Positions 1 through 6,404 of a DNA stretch of 6,544 bases are shown one piece after another. Position 1 is the first letter of the stretch, and each line of letters starts with the position of its first letter. Source of the DNA: Bacteroidales bacterium (GTDB lineage Bacteria > Bacteroidota > Bacteroidia > Bacteroidales > UBA4181); the NCBI GenBank assembly GCA_031260845.1, contig JAISKR010000064.1, positions 1-6,544 on the forward strand, written 5' to 3'. A program made the translations under genes and the position numbers. The notes beneath the pieces are model-generated. The model was not told the DNA's origin. It searched no databases and worked only from the letters and a program-made list of their open reading frames with translations.

Positions 1-2
1 AG

Positions 3-338
3 TATTACGAAAACGTACTTGGTTTGGAACTCTACAAAATCGAAGAAGTAGCCGACCAGAAAGTAAAAACCGCATTTTTCAAAATCGGGGAAACCAAGAT
101 TGAACTGTTGGAGCCGACCGGCGAAGACAGTACCATTGCCAAGTTCCTCGAAAAGAGAGGTCCCGGAATCCACCATATCGCTTATGCCGTTGATAATGTA
201 AACGACGCTTTGGCGGAAGTAGAAGGCAAAGGCGTACAGTTGCTGGACAAGCAAGGGCGCAAAGGCGCCGACGGGTTGACCATCGGATTTCTGCATCCGA
301 AATCAACGGAAGGCGTTCTCACGGAATTATGTCAATAA
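3..338 (+). CDS. mce: Methylmalonyl-CoA epimerase, 3' part (start lies outside the window)
   Basis: Interconverts (R)- and (S)-methylmalonyl-CoA in the cytoplasm, linking B12-dependent methylmalonyl-CoA mutase to the decarboxylase encoded downstream. The frame is open from base 3 and begins YYENVLGLELY, a typical first strand-helix region of this VOC-superfamily (glyoxalase-fold) enzyme. A TTG at 24 could be mistaken for a start, but homology continues upstream of it, so the gene is cut by the window edge. About 111 residues are present against roughly 135-140 in the family, so some 25 are missing, including the first metal-ligand histidine. Visible landmarks are KIELLEP (about 96-116), GIHHIAY at 168-188 with the second metal-ligand histidine, and a C-terminal TELCQ whose Glu matches the metal-ligand/catalytic glutamate of characterised epimerases. 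It lies 124 bp ahead of mmdA on the same strand, the usual Bacteroidetes arrangement. Identification is firm. Confidence 0.93.
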   Translation, partial: YYENVLGLELYKIEEVADQKVKTAFFKIGETKIELLEPTGEDSTIAKFLEKRGPGIHHIAYAVDNVNDALAEVEGKGVQLLDKQGRKGADGLTIGFLHPKSTEGVLTELCQ

Positions 339-462
339 AAAGGTTATAAATGGTTATATGTAGTTATAAATGGTTCAAATACAACATAAACAACCTGTAA
401 CGACCTGTAACAACATATAACACTCGTATAACTAATGTATAACTAAAAATAACAAATTTAAT
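339..462 (+). repeat. AT-rich intergenic gap built of three pairs of short direct repeats plus an inverted repeat
   Basis: This 124-bp gap between the epimerase and mmdA holds no gene. Three short direct-repeat pairs follow each other: GTTATAAATGGTT at 343-355 and 363-375 (period 20), ACCTGTAAC at 393-401 and 403-411 (period 10), and GTATAACTA at 426-434 and 437-445 (period 11). In addition GTTATATGTAGTTAT (353-367) can pair with GTAACAACATATAAC (407-421) as a long imperfect hairpin with one mismatch and one G-U pair. There is no T-tract after the hairpin, so it does not look like an intrinsic terminator. I could not find a Bacteroidetes-type promoter (TTTG, then TAnnTTTG) or a Shine-Dalgarno sequence here. 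The role is unknown; it may be repeat-derived spacer or an mRNA processing or stability structure. Confidence 0.7.
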
Positions 463-2022
463 ATGTCACAAAAAGAAAAGATAAAAGAGTTAATTGACCT
501 GAGGGTCAAGGCGAAACAAGGCGGTGGCGAAAAGCGCATCGAATCGCAGCACGCCAAGGGCAAACTGACCGCCCGCGAGCGCATCGAGTTACTGCTTGAC
601 GAAGGCAGTTTCGAGGAATTTGATATGTTCGTCACCCACCGTTGCCACGATTTCGGTCTGGACAAAGACCAATTTCTGGGCGACGGCGTAGTAACCGGTT
701 ACGGTACCATCGACGGACGTTTAGTGTATCTCTACGCCATTGATTTCACGGTGCTTGGCGGCTCGCTGAGCGAAACCATGTCGCAAAAAATTTGCAAGGT
801 GATGGACCAGGGAATGAAAGTGGGCGCACCTGTCATCGGGCTGAACGACTCCGGCGGAGCGCGTATTCAGGAAGGTGTTCAGGCGCTTGCCGGATTCTCG
901 GAAATTTTCGAGCGCAACATTTTGGCGTCGGGCGTTATTCCGCAAATATCGGCGATATTCGGTCCCTGCGCAGGCGGCTCTGTGTATTCGCCCGCCCTCA
1001 CCGACTTCATCCTGATGTCGAAGGAAAACAGTTATATGTTCCTTACCGGTCCGAAAGTGGTGAGAACCGTTACCGGCGAGGTGGTTTCCGATTCCGAGTT
1101 AGGCGGCGCTATGGTTCATGCCACCAAATCGGGCGTTACCCATTTCGTAGCCGACACCGAACAGGAAGGTATTCAGTTGATTCGCAAACTGTTGAGTTAT
1201 CTGCCGTCCAACAACCTCGAAGAGGCGCCGTTGGAAGCGAGCACCGACCCGATAGACCGTTTGGAAGATTCGCTGAACGAAATTATCCCCGACAGCGCCT
1301 CTACGCCTTACGACGTGAAGGACGTCATCCATTCCATCGTGGATCACAACGAATTTATGGAAGTACACCGTCACTTTGCACCCAACTTAGTGATCGGTTT
1401 TGCGCGTTTCAACGGACAATCCGTCGGCATCGTAGCCAATCAGCCGAAATACCTCGCGGGCGTTTTAGACATCAACGCATCCCGCAAAGGTGCGCGTTTT
1501 GTACGTTTCTGCGACTGTTTCAACATTCCCATCGTTACCTTGGTGGATGTGCCGGGATTCCTTCCGGGAACAGGTCAGGAATACGGCGGCGTGATTATCC
1601 ACGGCGCGAAATTCCTGTTTGCCTACGGCGAAGCCACCGTTCCGAAAGTGACCGTTACCCTGCGCAAATCGTATGGCGGAGCGCATTGTGTGATGAGTTC
1701 CAAGCAGTTGCGCGGCGACATCAATTACGCATGGCCTACTGCCGAAATCGCGGTAATGGGTGCAAGCGGCGCTACGGAAGTGCTTTACGGACGCCAGTTG
1801 AAGGGCATCGAAAATCCCGAAGAAAAGGCAGCATTTATTGCAGAAAAGGAAAAGGAATATACCGACAAGTTCGCCAATCCGTATGTAGCCGCCAAATACG
1901 GTTTCATCGACGATGTAATTGAGCCGCGCAATACCCGTTTCCGTGTCATCCGCGCTTTGCAGTCGCTTTCTACCAAAAAACAGGTTCTTCCTCCGAAGAA
2001 ACACGACAATATTCCTTTATAA
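463..2022 (+). CDS. mmdA: Methylmalonyl-CoA decarboxylase alpha subunit (carboxyltransferase, PccB/MmdA family)
   Basis: Cytoplasmic carboxyltransferase that transfers the carboxyl group from (S)-methylmalonyl-CoA to biotin, giving propionyl-CoA. The 519-residue length is normal for the family. The N-terminal half opens with a helical segment rich in Lys/Arg ([18 protein letters not shown]). Two acyl-CoA carboxyltransferase signatures are clear: [10 protein letters not shown] (residues 129-138) and GPCAGGS from residue 167, the latter part of the oxyanion-hole region. In the C-terminal half, [15 protein letters not shown] starts at residue 362, followed by [13 protein letters not shown] and [14 protein letters not shown]. 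The ATG at 463 fits the family N-terminus, but there is no Shine-Dalgarno sequence, only an AT-rich leader, which is common in Bacteroidetes. The same family includes propionyl-CoA carboxylase beta. The adjoining gamma and beta membrane subunits and the absence of a biotin carboxylase gene in the window favour the Na+-pumping decarboxylase. A carboxylase role cannot be excluded from sequence alone. Confidence 0.95.
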   Translation: MSQKEKIKELIDLRVKAKQGGGEKRIESQHAKGKLTARERIELLLDEGSFEEFDMFVTHRCHDFGLDKDQFLGDGVVTGYGTIDGRLVYLYAIDFTVLGGSLSETMSQKICKVMDQGMKVGAPVIGLNDSGGARIQEGVQALAGFSEIFERNILASGVIPQISAIFGPCAGGSVYSPALTDFILMSKENSYMFLTGPKVVRTVTGEVVSDSELGGAMVHATKSGVTHFVADTEQEGIQLIRKLLSYLPSNNLEEAPLEASTDPIDRLEDSLNEIIPDSASTPYDVKDVIHSIVDHNEFMEVHRHFAPNLVIGFARFNGQSVGIVANQPKYLAGVLDINASRKGARFVRFCDCFNIPIVTLVDVPGFLPGTGQEYGGVIIHGAKFLFAYGEATVPKVTVTLRKSYGGAHCVMSSKQLRGDINYAWPTAEIAVMGASGATEVLYGRQLKGIENPEEKAAFIAEKEKEYTDKFANPYVAAKYGFIDDVIEPRNTRFRVIRALQSLSTKKQVLPPKKHDNIPL

Positions 2023-2046
2023 ATTGACAATTGATAATTGACAATT
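2022..2046. repeat. Tandem near-palindromic 11-mer, AATTGACAATT x2
   Basis: Two exact copies of AATTGACAATT (2022-2032 and 2036-2046) are separated by GAT. The first copy starts on the last base of the mmdA stop codon. Each copy is an odd palindrome (AATTG, a centre base, CAATT), so both strands read almost the same. They occupy most of the 44-bp gap before the gamma-subunit gene. Runs of this kind of ATTGACAATT motif are, to my knowledge, frequent intergenic repeats in some Bacteroidetes and cyanobacteria. That comparison is from memory. Function here is unknown; no T-tract supports termination. Confidence 0.8.
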
Positions 2047-2066
2047 AATCATCTAAAAAATAGAGA

Positions 2067-3056
2067 ATGATAAAGAGAATAAATATAATAATCGCAGGCA
2101 TAACGCTGATGTTGTGCCTTGCGTCGGCAGTCGCACAGAGCAATCCGGGCGCCTCAGCCATTACCACGCTCGGCGTGGCAGACGGGCAAGCCGCTTGCTG
2201 CGCTAAAGCCGCTGCCGTTACCGATTCGTATGACCCGTTGATTCCTCAGTTGTTTGCGGTGGACACCAAAACGAATGTCCTTGCAGCAATCAATACCGTC
2301 GATAATACCGTCGATATTTTAGTTCGCAACACCAAAGGTGATTCGTTATTGAAAAAAGTAGCCTACCGTGCCGACAAAACCTATAAACGCCACGACATAA
2401 AATTTATTTACCGTCCTCAGAGCGTTGCCGTTTATGCCGGTCACATTGTAGTGTTGGCAGCCAACAACGATAGCAGTTTCCTTGCGGTGCTCGATTTGGA
2501 AGGCAATGAAGTCAATAAATTGAAGTTTCCCGGTTGCGCCAATGCGTTCAGTTACAGCAATGAAGCTAAAACCTTGTATGCTGCCGGCAATAATAAGTTT
2601 GGATACGATTTCATCATTTTGGATGCAGCCAACGGATTGGATCAACTTACGCCAAATGACGTTGCTGTTCGCCATTATGTGAAACCCAAAATGTCGGAAG
2701 TGATTGCGGTGAAAGACCCTCATGGGATCGGTCTAACCGTTATTGCGATGGTGGTCGTATTTTTTGCCTTGATGATACTTTATCTTATCTTCAAGCAATT
2801 AGGCGCATCCATGATGGCAAGGCTCAAGAAAAAGGAAGGCAAACAAGAAGAAAAGACCGGCATTCCGGCAAGCACAGCATCGGGTGACACACACGGCGCA
2901 GTATATGCAGCCATCGCGGCAGCCATCTATCTGTACGATGAAGAATTGCACGACGAGGAGGCAACAGTGCTGACCATCAACAAGGTTTCGCGGGCTTATT
3001 CGCCATGGAGTTCCAAAATTCATGGATTAAATACTTATTTTAATAATAAACGATAA
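2067..3056 (+). CDS. Sodium-pump decarboxylase gamma subunit (OadG family) with a large exported N-terminal domain
   Basis: The C-terminal third is an OadG-type gamma subunit, the small membrane protein that holds the alpha and beta subunits of Na+-translocating decarboxylases together. It has DPHGIG (217-222) leading into one membrane helix (about 221-242), a basic Lys-rich cytoplasmic linker (about 252-263), and a conserved tail with YAAIAAAIYLYDEELHDEE (280-298) and SPWSSKIHGL (312-321). Ahead of this the protein is unusual. Residues 1-23 form a signal peptide with a likely AVA|Q cleavage site, and about 190 residues then lie outside the membrane. Three stretches (about 62-87, 117-150 and 160-190) look like beta-propeller blades, with beta pairs ending in phrases such as AVLDLEGN and IILDAANG. 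There is also an adjacent Cys pair at 44-45. Classical OadG proteins have only about 80-120 residues. The gene lies between mmdA and the biotin carrier, the expected operon position. Family call is firm; the propeller reading of the exported part is tentative. Confidence 0.88.
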   Translation: MIKRINIIIAGITLMLCLASAVAQSNPGASAITTLGVADGQAACCAKAAAVTDSYDPLIPQLFAVDTKTNVLAAINTVDNTVDILVRNTKGDSLLKKVAYRADKTYKRHDIKFIYRPQSVAVYAGHIVVLAANNDSSFLAVLDLEGNEVNKLKFPGCANAFSYSNEAKTLYAAGNNKFGYDFIILDAANGLDQLTPNDVAVRHYVKPKMSEVIAVKDPHGIGLTVIAMVVVFFALMILYLIFKQLGASMMARLKKKEGKQEEKTGIPASTASGDTHGAVYAAIAAAIYLYDEELHDEEATVLTINKVSRAYSPWSSKIHGLNTYFNNKR

Positions 3057-3075
3057 TTGAAATTCAAAATATAAG

Positions 3076-3498
3076 ATGAAAAAATATAAATTGACCATCA
3101 GTGGTACCAAATACGAAGTTGAAATTAAAAGCGTTGAAGACCAGAATATTCAGGTTGAAGTAAACGGCACGCCCTATTCTGTGGCTGTGGACAGAGAAAT
3201 CAAACAGACCAAAACGCCTAAATTGGTGCGTTCGGTAGCAGTTCCGTCCACCGACCAGGGGGCAAATGTGAAAGCCATCAAAACCGGCACCATCAAATCG
3301 CCGCTTCCGGGCACGGTGTTGGACTTGTTTGTGAAAGTGGGCGACAAAGTGAGCATCGGACAAAAAGTGTTGTTGCTGGAAGCCATGAAGATGGAAAACA
3401 ACATTGAGTCGGACAAAGCCGGTACGGTCACCGAAATCAAAGTAGATAAAGGTAGCGCCGTGATGGAAGGCGATGTGTTAATCGTAATAGGAGAATAA
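3076..3498 (+). CDS. Biotin carrier protein of the decarboxylase (biotin/lipoyl attachment domain)
   Basis: Carries biotin, which receives the carboxyl group from MmdA and delivers it to the membrane beta subunit. The 140-residue protein has a short beta-rich N-terminal region (about 1-45: MKKYKLTISGTKYEVEIK and following). Next comes a linker of roughly 25 residues that is short and not strikingly Ala/Pro-rich, and then a full biotinyl domain from about residue 71 (KSPLPGTVLDLFVKVGDKV onward). The biotinylation motif EAMKM lies at 102-106 with the target Lys at 105. That Lys is 35 residues from the C-terminus, the classical spacing for biotin carriers. The ATG at 3076 follows the gamma-subunit stop by 19 bp and is the only sensible start. 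The beta subunit starts 4 bp after the stop, so these two genes are tightly linked. It may be called mmdC or a gcdC-like gene in other annotations; I leave the symbol open. Confidence 0.94.
   Translation: MKKYKLTISGTKYEVEIKSVEDQNIQVEVNGTPYSVAVDREIKQTKTPKLVRSVAVPSTDQGANVKAIKTGTIKSPLPGTVLDLFVKVGDKVSIGQKVLLLEAMKMENNIESDKAGTVTEIKVDKGSAVMEGDVLIVIGE
3489..3493 (+). promoter_or_regulatory. Shine-Dalgarno-like AGGAG before the beta-subunit gene
   Basis: AGGAG sits 9 bases ahead of the ATG at 3503, inside the last codons of the biotin carrier gene. The other starts in this window have no comparable purine-rich site at a usual distance, which is normal for Bacteroidetes. It may help translation of the beta subunit or be a chance result of the Gly-Glu codons. 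Confidence 0.4.
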
Positions 3499-3502
3499 CG
3501 CT

Positions 3503-4675
3503 ATGATAACACTCCAAGCATCCTCCGGTTTTAGTGACTTTATTGGAAGTCAGATGGCGCAGTTCTTTGAATACACCGCCTTTGCCAACTTTACGGTTGG
3601 GCATTTGGCGATGATTATCATCGGACTGATATTCATCACGCTCGCTATTGTCAAGGAATTTGAACCTATGTTGCTGATTCCTATCGGTTTCGGAATCATC
3701 ATAGGAAACATTCCATACTTTCCCGGGCTGCAAATAGGTCTATACGAACAAGGCAGCGTACTGAACATTCTGTACCACGGCGTTTCCAACGGCTGGTATC
3801 CGCCGCTCATCTTTCTGGGTATCGGTGCGATGACCGACTTTTCGGCGCTGATATCCAACCCGAAACTGATGTTGATTGGCGCCGCCGCCCAATTGGGTAT
3901 TTTCGGTGCATATACCATTGCGCTGTTCGTCGGTTTCACGCCTGCCGAAGCGGGCGCTATCGGGATTATCGGCGGCGCTGACGGTCCTACTGCTATCTTC
4001 ACTGCCGGTAAACTGGCTCCCGATTTGCTGGGCGCTGTGGCTGTGTCGGCATATTCGTATATGGCATTGGTTCCTGTTATTCAGCCTCCGGTTATGCGAC
4101 TATTAACCACTTCCAAGGAACGTCTTATCCGTATGAAACCGCCCCGTCAGGTATCCAAAACGGAAAAAATCATTTTCCCGCTCGTTGGTATCGTGCTCAC
4201 CTGTTTCATTGTTCCGTCGGGCTTGCCCTTGCTGGGAATGTTGTTTTTCGGCAACCTGATTAAGGAAAGCGGCGTTACCCGCCGCCTTGCCAACACGGCA
4301 GCCGGTCCGATGATTGATATTGTTACCATCCTGATTGGTCTTACGGTAGGCGCATCCACCGCAGCAACCACCTTCCTCACCACCAAATCAATATTGATAT
4401 TCGCTTTGGGTGCAGGCTCGTTCTTCATTGCTACGGCAGGCGGCGTTCTTTTCGTAAAAATCTTCAATCTGTTCCTCAAAGAAGGCAACAAAATCAACCC
4501 GCTCATCGGTAATGCCGGTGTGTCGGCTGTGCCCGACAGCGCTCGCGTGTCGCAGGTTGTAGGTCAGGAATACGACAAGACGAACCACTTGCTGATGCAC
4601 GCCATGGGTCCCAATGTGGCAGGCGTTATCGGCAGCGCAGTGGCAGCCGGTATCTTGCTGAGTTTCCTGTATTAG
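3503..4675 (+). CDS. Methylmalonyl-CoA/oxaloacetate decarboxylase beta subunit, Na+-translocating membrane decarboxylase
   Basis: Integral membrane subunit (OadB/MmdB/GcdB family) that decarboxylates carboxybiotin and couples this to export of Na+. At 390 residues it is within the usual family range and is hydrophobic throughout, with the first helix around residues 35-50. The functional residues defined in Klebsiella OadB can be matched. Asp203 corresponds to D160 in GGADGPTAIF (157-166) and Tyr229 probably to Y186 in SAYSYM. Asn373, Gly377, Ser382 and Arg389 correspond to N332, G336, S341 and R348 in the INPLIGNAGVSAVPDSARV segment. All are present, so the protein is expected to be active. 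The later motif HAMGPNVAGVIGSAVAAG is also intact. It is the last gene of the decarboxylase operon and is followed by a hairpin. Members of this family pump with methylmalonyl-CoA, oxaloacetate or glutaconyl-CoA. The epimerase and mmdA neighbours point to methylmalonyl-CoA, so mmdB would be a fair symbol. Confidence 0.95.
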   Translation: MITLQASSGFSDFIGSQMAQFFEYTAFANFTVGHLAMIIIGLIFITLAIVKEFEPMLLIPIGFGIIIGNIPYFPGLQIGLYEQGSVLNILYHGVSNGWYPPLIFLGIGAMTDFSALISNPKLMLIGAAAQLGIFGAYTIALFVGFTPAEAGAIGIIGGADGPTAIFTAGKLAPDLLGAVAVSAYSYMALVPVIQPPVMRLLTTSKERLIRMKPPRQVSKTEKIIFPLVGIVLTCFIVPSGLPLLGMLFFGNLIKESGVTRRLANTAAGPMIDIVTILIGLTVGASTAATTFLTTKSILIFALGAGSFFIATAGGVLFVKIFNLFLKEGNKINPLIGNAGVSAVPDSARVSQVVGQEYDKTNHLLMHAMGPNVAGVIGSAVAAGILLSFLY

Positions 4676-4696
4676 ATTAAATAAAATATTCATCAG

Positions 4697-4734
4697 AACC
4701 CCCTTGAACCTGTTTCAGGATTTCAAGGGGTTTC
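4697..4734 (+). terminator. Nested hairpin, probable terminator of the decarboxylase operon
   Basis: CCCCTTGAA (4700-4708) pairs perfectly with TTCAAGGGG (4722-4730). Inside the loop, CCTG (4709-4712) pairs with CAGG (4716-4719) across a TTT turn, giving an almost continuous 13-bp stem with a 2-base bulge. It begins 22-25 bp after the beta-subunit stop. Only three T follow (4731-4733), so it is weaker than a textbook intrinsic terminator and may also act as a 3' stabilising hairpin. Confidence 0.65.
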
Positions 4735-4749
4735 ATAATATAGCCAACA

Positions 4750-4905
4750 ATGGAACAAAAACACCATTACACAGGTCTTTCTGATACACAGGTTTTGGAA
4801 AGCCGCAAAAAGCACGGCGCAAATATCCTCACCCCTCCGGAAAAAGAATCGTTGTGGAAACAATACTTGGGCAGTTTTGAAGATCCTATCATCCGCATAA
4901 AATAA
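4750..4905 (+). pseudogene. Truncated N-terminus of a PMCA-type calcium P-type ATPase
   Basis: A 51-codon frame beginning with ATG at 4750 contains HYTGLSDTQVLESRKKHGAN, then ILTPPEKESLWKQYL and FEDPIIRIK before a stop. This closely resembles the cytoplasmic N-terminus of bacterial calcium-translocating P-type ATPases: a Leu-rich, Ser-Arg helix, the xNxLTPP turn, and DPIIRI just before the first membrane helix. Intact ATPases have some 850-900 residues. Here the match stops exactly where the first helix should begin, and no transport, phosphorylation (DKTGT) or hinge motif exists anywhere downstream. It is therefore best read as the remnant of a large deletion. The TerC gene starts 6 bp after the stop, so the remnant may now serve as a translated leader for it. 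An alternative is a genuine small protein, which I consider less likely. Confidence 0.75.
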
Positions 4906-4911
4906 GATTTA

Positions 4912-5937
4912 ATGAGTACAATAACTATTTGGTGGGTTGCATTTATTGCAATTTTTATTGTGGTTTATTTCGTCGATATGTTCGTTACGGGACACCGCAA
5001 GAGCGAAATTTCCGTTAAAACCTCGTTGCGCTGGACAGGCGTGTGGATTTCGGTCGCACTGCTTTTTGGTCTGGCGATTTACTTTTTCTTCCCTGATAAT
5101 CACACAGGTGAGAACACCTCGCAGATTATGGGAATGAAATTCATTGCGGGTTATCTTACCGAATATTCGCTTTCGGTGGATAATCTGTTTGTGTTCATCA
5201 TGATTTTCTCGATGATGGCAATCGCATCCCACAATCAGCCGAAACTGCTGAAAATGGGTATTTTGATTTCCATTGTGCTGCGAATTTTGTTTATCCTTGC
5301 AGGGATGTCGCTTGTACAACGTTTTGAGTGGATCATTTATCTTTTCGGTATCATTCTGGTTTATACCGCTGTGAAAATGGCGCTGTCGAAAGAAGAAGAC
5401 CAGGTTGACCCCAAATCGAATATCCTGTACCGAGCCGCGTCAAAAATTTTTCCCATTTATGCAGACGAACATTCGTCAAAATTTATCGTGAAAGAAAACG
5501 GGAAAACGTTTATTACCATGATTTTACTCTGTCTTTTGGTCATCGGCTCGACCGACGTTTTGTTCGCCATTGATTCCATTCCCGCCATTATCGGCGTCAT
5601 CAATGAAGGTGCAAGTGGTATTTTAACTCATTCGGAAGAGAACTTTCTGGCGGTTTCGTCAAACGTATTCGCAGTAATGGGTTTGGTATCGCTGTTTTTC
5701 GCATTGAAAGGCATCATGGGAATGTTCCGTTTCCTGAAACACGGCGTTTGTTTCATCCTGCTGTTTATCGGCGTGAAAATGCTTTTGGGATTTTTCGAGC
5801 CTGTTGCAGAATTTTTCCATGCACATTCGTGGGTTTCGCTGGCGGTTATCGTGTTCACACTCGTAGCCTCTATCGTATTGTCGAAAGTCATTGCCGAAGA
5901 AGTTGAAGGAGAAAACAAGGCGTCAACAGAGAATTAG
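4912..5937 (+). CDS. TerC/Alx-family integral membrane protein, probable metal-ion (Mn2+) exporter
   Basis: Polytopic membrane protein of 341 residues, typical of the longer Alx-like branch of the TerC family. The first helix spans about residues 6-26. The family signature YLTEYSLSVDNLFVF starts at Y81, with acidic residues E84 and D90 in the membrane. The second acidic motif, STDVLFAIDSIPAI, has D215 and D221. The two motifs are the internal-repeat signatures expected to bind the metal ion. The C-terminus ends in a charged cytoplasmic tail (EEVEGENKASTEN). Characterised relatives (E. coli Alx, Bacillus TerC-type proteins) are linked to manganese export; tellurite resistance is the historical name. 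No recognisable yybP-ykoY manganese riboswitch precedes it. It starts 6 bp after the broken calcium ATPase frame with no Shine-Dalgarno sequence, which suggests translational coupling or leaderless-like AT-rich initiation. It is intact, unlike the coding remnants on both sides. Confidence 0.9.
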   Translation: MSTITIWWVAFIAIFIVVYFVDMFVTGHRKSEISVKTSLRWTGVWISVALLFGLAIYFFFPDNHTGENTSQIMGMKFIAGYLTEYSLSVDNLFVFIMIFSMMAIASHNQPKLLKMGILISIVLRILFILAGMSLVQRFEWIIYLFGIILVYTAVKMALSKEEDQVDPKSNILYRAASKIFPIYADEHSSKFIVKENGKTFITMILLCLLVIGSTDVLFAIDSIPAIIGVINEGASGILTHSEENFLAVSSNVFAVMGLVSLFFALKGIMGMFRFLKHGVCFILLFIGVKMLLGFFEPVAEFFHAHSWVSLAVIVFTLVASIVLSKVIAEEVEGENKASTEN

Positions 5938-5969
5938 AACAAAAATTAAACAATAATAATTAATAAAAA

Positions 5970-6348
5970 ATGAATTTTCAGAGTTAATGCCCGCCATAGC
6001 ATTTATGAGAAACATTTAGTAATGATAGCCGTAGGGCTTATCTTGATTTTTTTGGCGATAAAGAAGGGATACGAGCCGACATTGCTCTTGCCGATTGGTT
6101 TTGGCGCAATTATCGTAAACATTCCTTTCAGCGCAGTGCTTACGCAGGGCGAAGGCGCAACGGAAGTTATCGGCGCACTCGATGTGTTGCGGGAAGCCGG
6201 TATTCACACCGAGTTGTTCCCCTTGCTGATTTTTGTTGCCATCGGGGCGATGATTGATTTCTCGCCCATGTTTCAAAAACCGACTTTGCTGCTGTTTGGT
6301 GCGGCTGCGCAGTTGGGTATTTTTGGCTATCATCGTAGGCGTAGATAA
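5970..6348 (+). pseudogene. Broken second oadB-type decarboxylase beta-subunit gene (N-terminal part only)
   Basis: From 6013 to about 6325 the frame reads HLVMIAVGLILIFLAIKK and continues through PIGFGAIIVNIPF, IAAIGAM-like (here FVAIGAMIDFSP) and GAAAQLGIFG, unmistakable for the first quarter of OadB/MmdB. The start is damaged. ATG at 5970 gives MNFQS and stops at once. A second frame from 5987 gives MPAIAFMRNI and stops. One missing T near 5984 (AGTTAATG for AGTTTAATG) would join these into MNFQSLMPAIAFMRNI, a plausible OadB start. A second disruption near 6016 shifts to the main frame. After GIFG the frame runs into YHRRRR and stops at 6348, so the Asp of GGADGP and all later helices are lost. 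It differs clearly from the intact copy at 3503, so it is a different paralogue rather than a fresh tandem duplicate. It cannot make a working pump. Confidence 0.85.
6318..6325 (+). promoter_or_regulatory. Possible Bacteroidetes-type promoter (TTTG, 19 bp, TATTTTTG)
   Basis: TATTTTTG matches the Bacteroidetes -7 consensus TAnnTTTG exactly. A TTTG (6295-6298) lies 19 bp upstream, within the usual spacing for the -33 element. It lies in the oadB remnant, where the codons for Gly-Ile-Phe-Gly largely dictate this sequence, so chance is a serious possibility. A transcript from here would run about 105 bases to the terminator. Confidence 0.25.
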
Positions 6349-6382
6349 ACTCTTCTCTTACAAAAAAGAGGAAGAGAATTAA
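6326..6382 (+). other. Out-of-frame 18-codon tail of a membrane-protein-like reading frame
   Basis: In the frame shifted by one base from the oadB remnant, the DNA reads AIIVGVDKLFSYKKEEEN and then TAA at 6380. A hydrophobic stretch followed by a charged Lys/Glu tail, ending 22 bp before a strong terminator, looks like the true C-terminus of a membrane protein. It may be the tail of another gene joined to the oadB fragment by deletion. Alternatively its first residues (IIVGV) continue the OadB helix after a small indel, with a deletion following. I do not recognise the family. Confidence 0.4.
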
Positions 6383-6404
6383 ATATCGTTGTTGGAAAAC
6401 CTTT

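Noticed and set aside
24..338. TTG at 24 as the start of the epimerase gene
   Set aside because: The open frame and epimerase homology extend upstream to the first bases of the window, so the gene is truncated by the window edge rather than starting here.
339..462. CRISPR array in the repeat-rich gap
   Set aside because: The repeats are 9-13 bases, of three different sequences, each only twice, with no regular spacers and no cas genes.
792..1922. Long open frame of 376 codons on the + strand inside mmdA
   Set aside because: It is in a different frame of a conserved gene, is very rich in Arg, and shows no recognisable domain. It is a shadow produced by the codon composition of mmdA.
1465..2004. 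Antisense open frame of 179 codons opposite mmdA
   Set aside because: It lies wholly within mmdA on the other strand, has no recognisable motif and no independent start signals.
3057..3067. TTGAAATTCAA odd palindrome between the gamma subunit and the biotin carrier
   Set aside because: An 11-base AT-rich palindrome in a 19-bp gap is easily due to chance, and no second copy or regulator gene supports it.
4735..4911. yybP-ykoY manganese riboswitch ahead of TerC
   Set aside because: The stretch is mostly the ATPase-like coding remnant, and I cannot find the conserved junction sequences of that riboswitch.
4909..5319. Antisense open frame opposite the start of the TerC gene
   Set aside because: Very rich in His, Asn, Lys and Gln, as expected from the reverse complement of a hydrophobic membrane-protein gene. 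No domain is visible.
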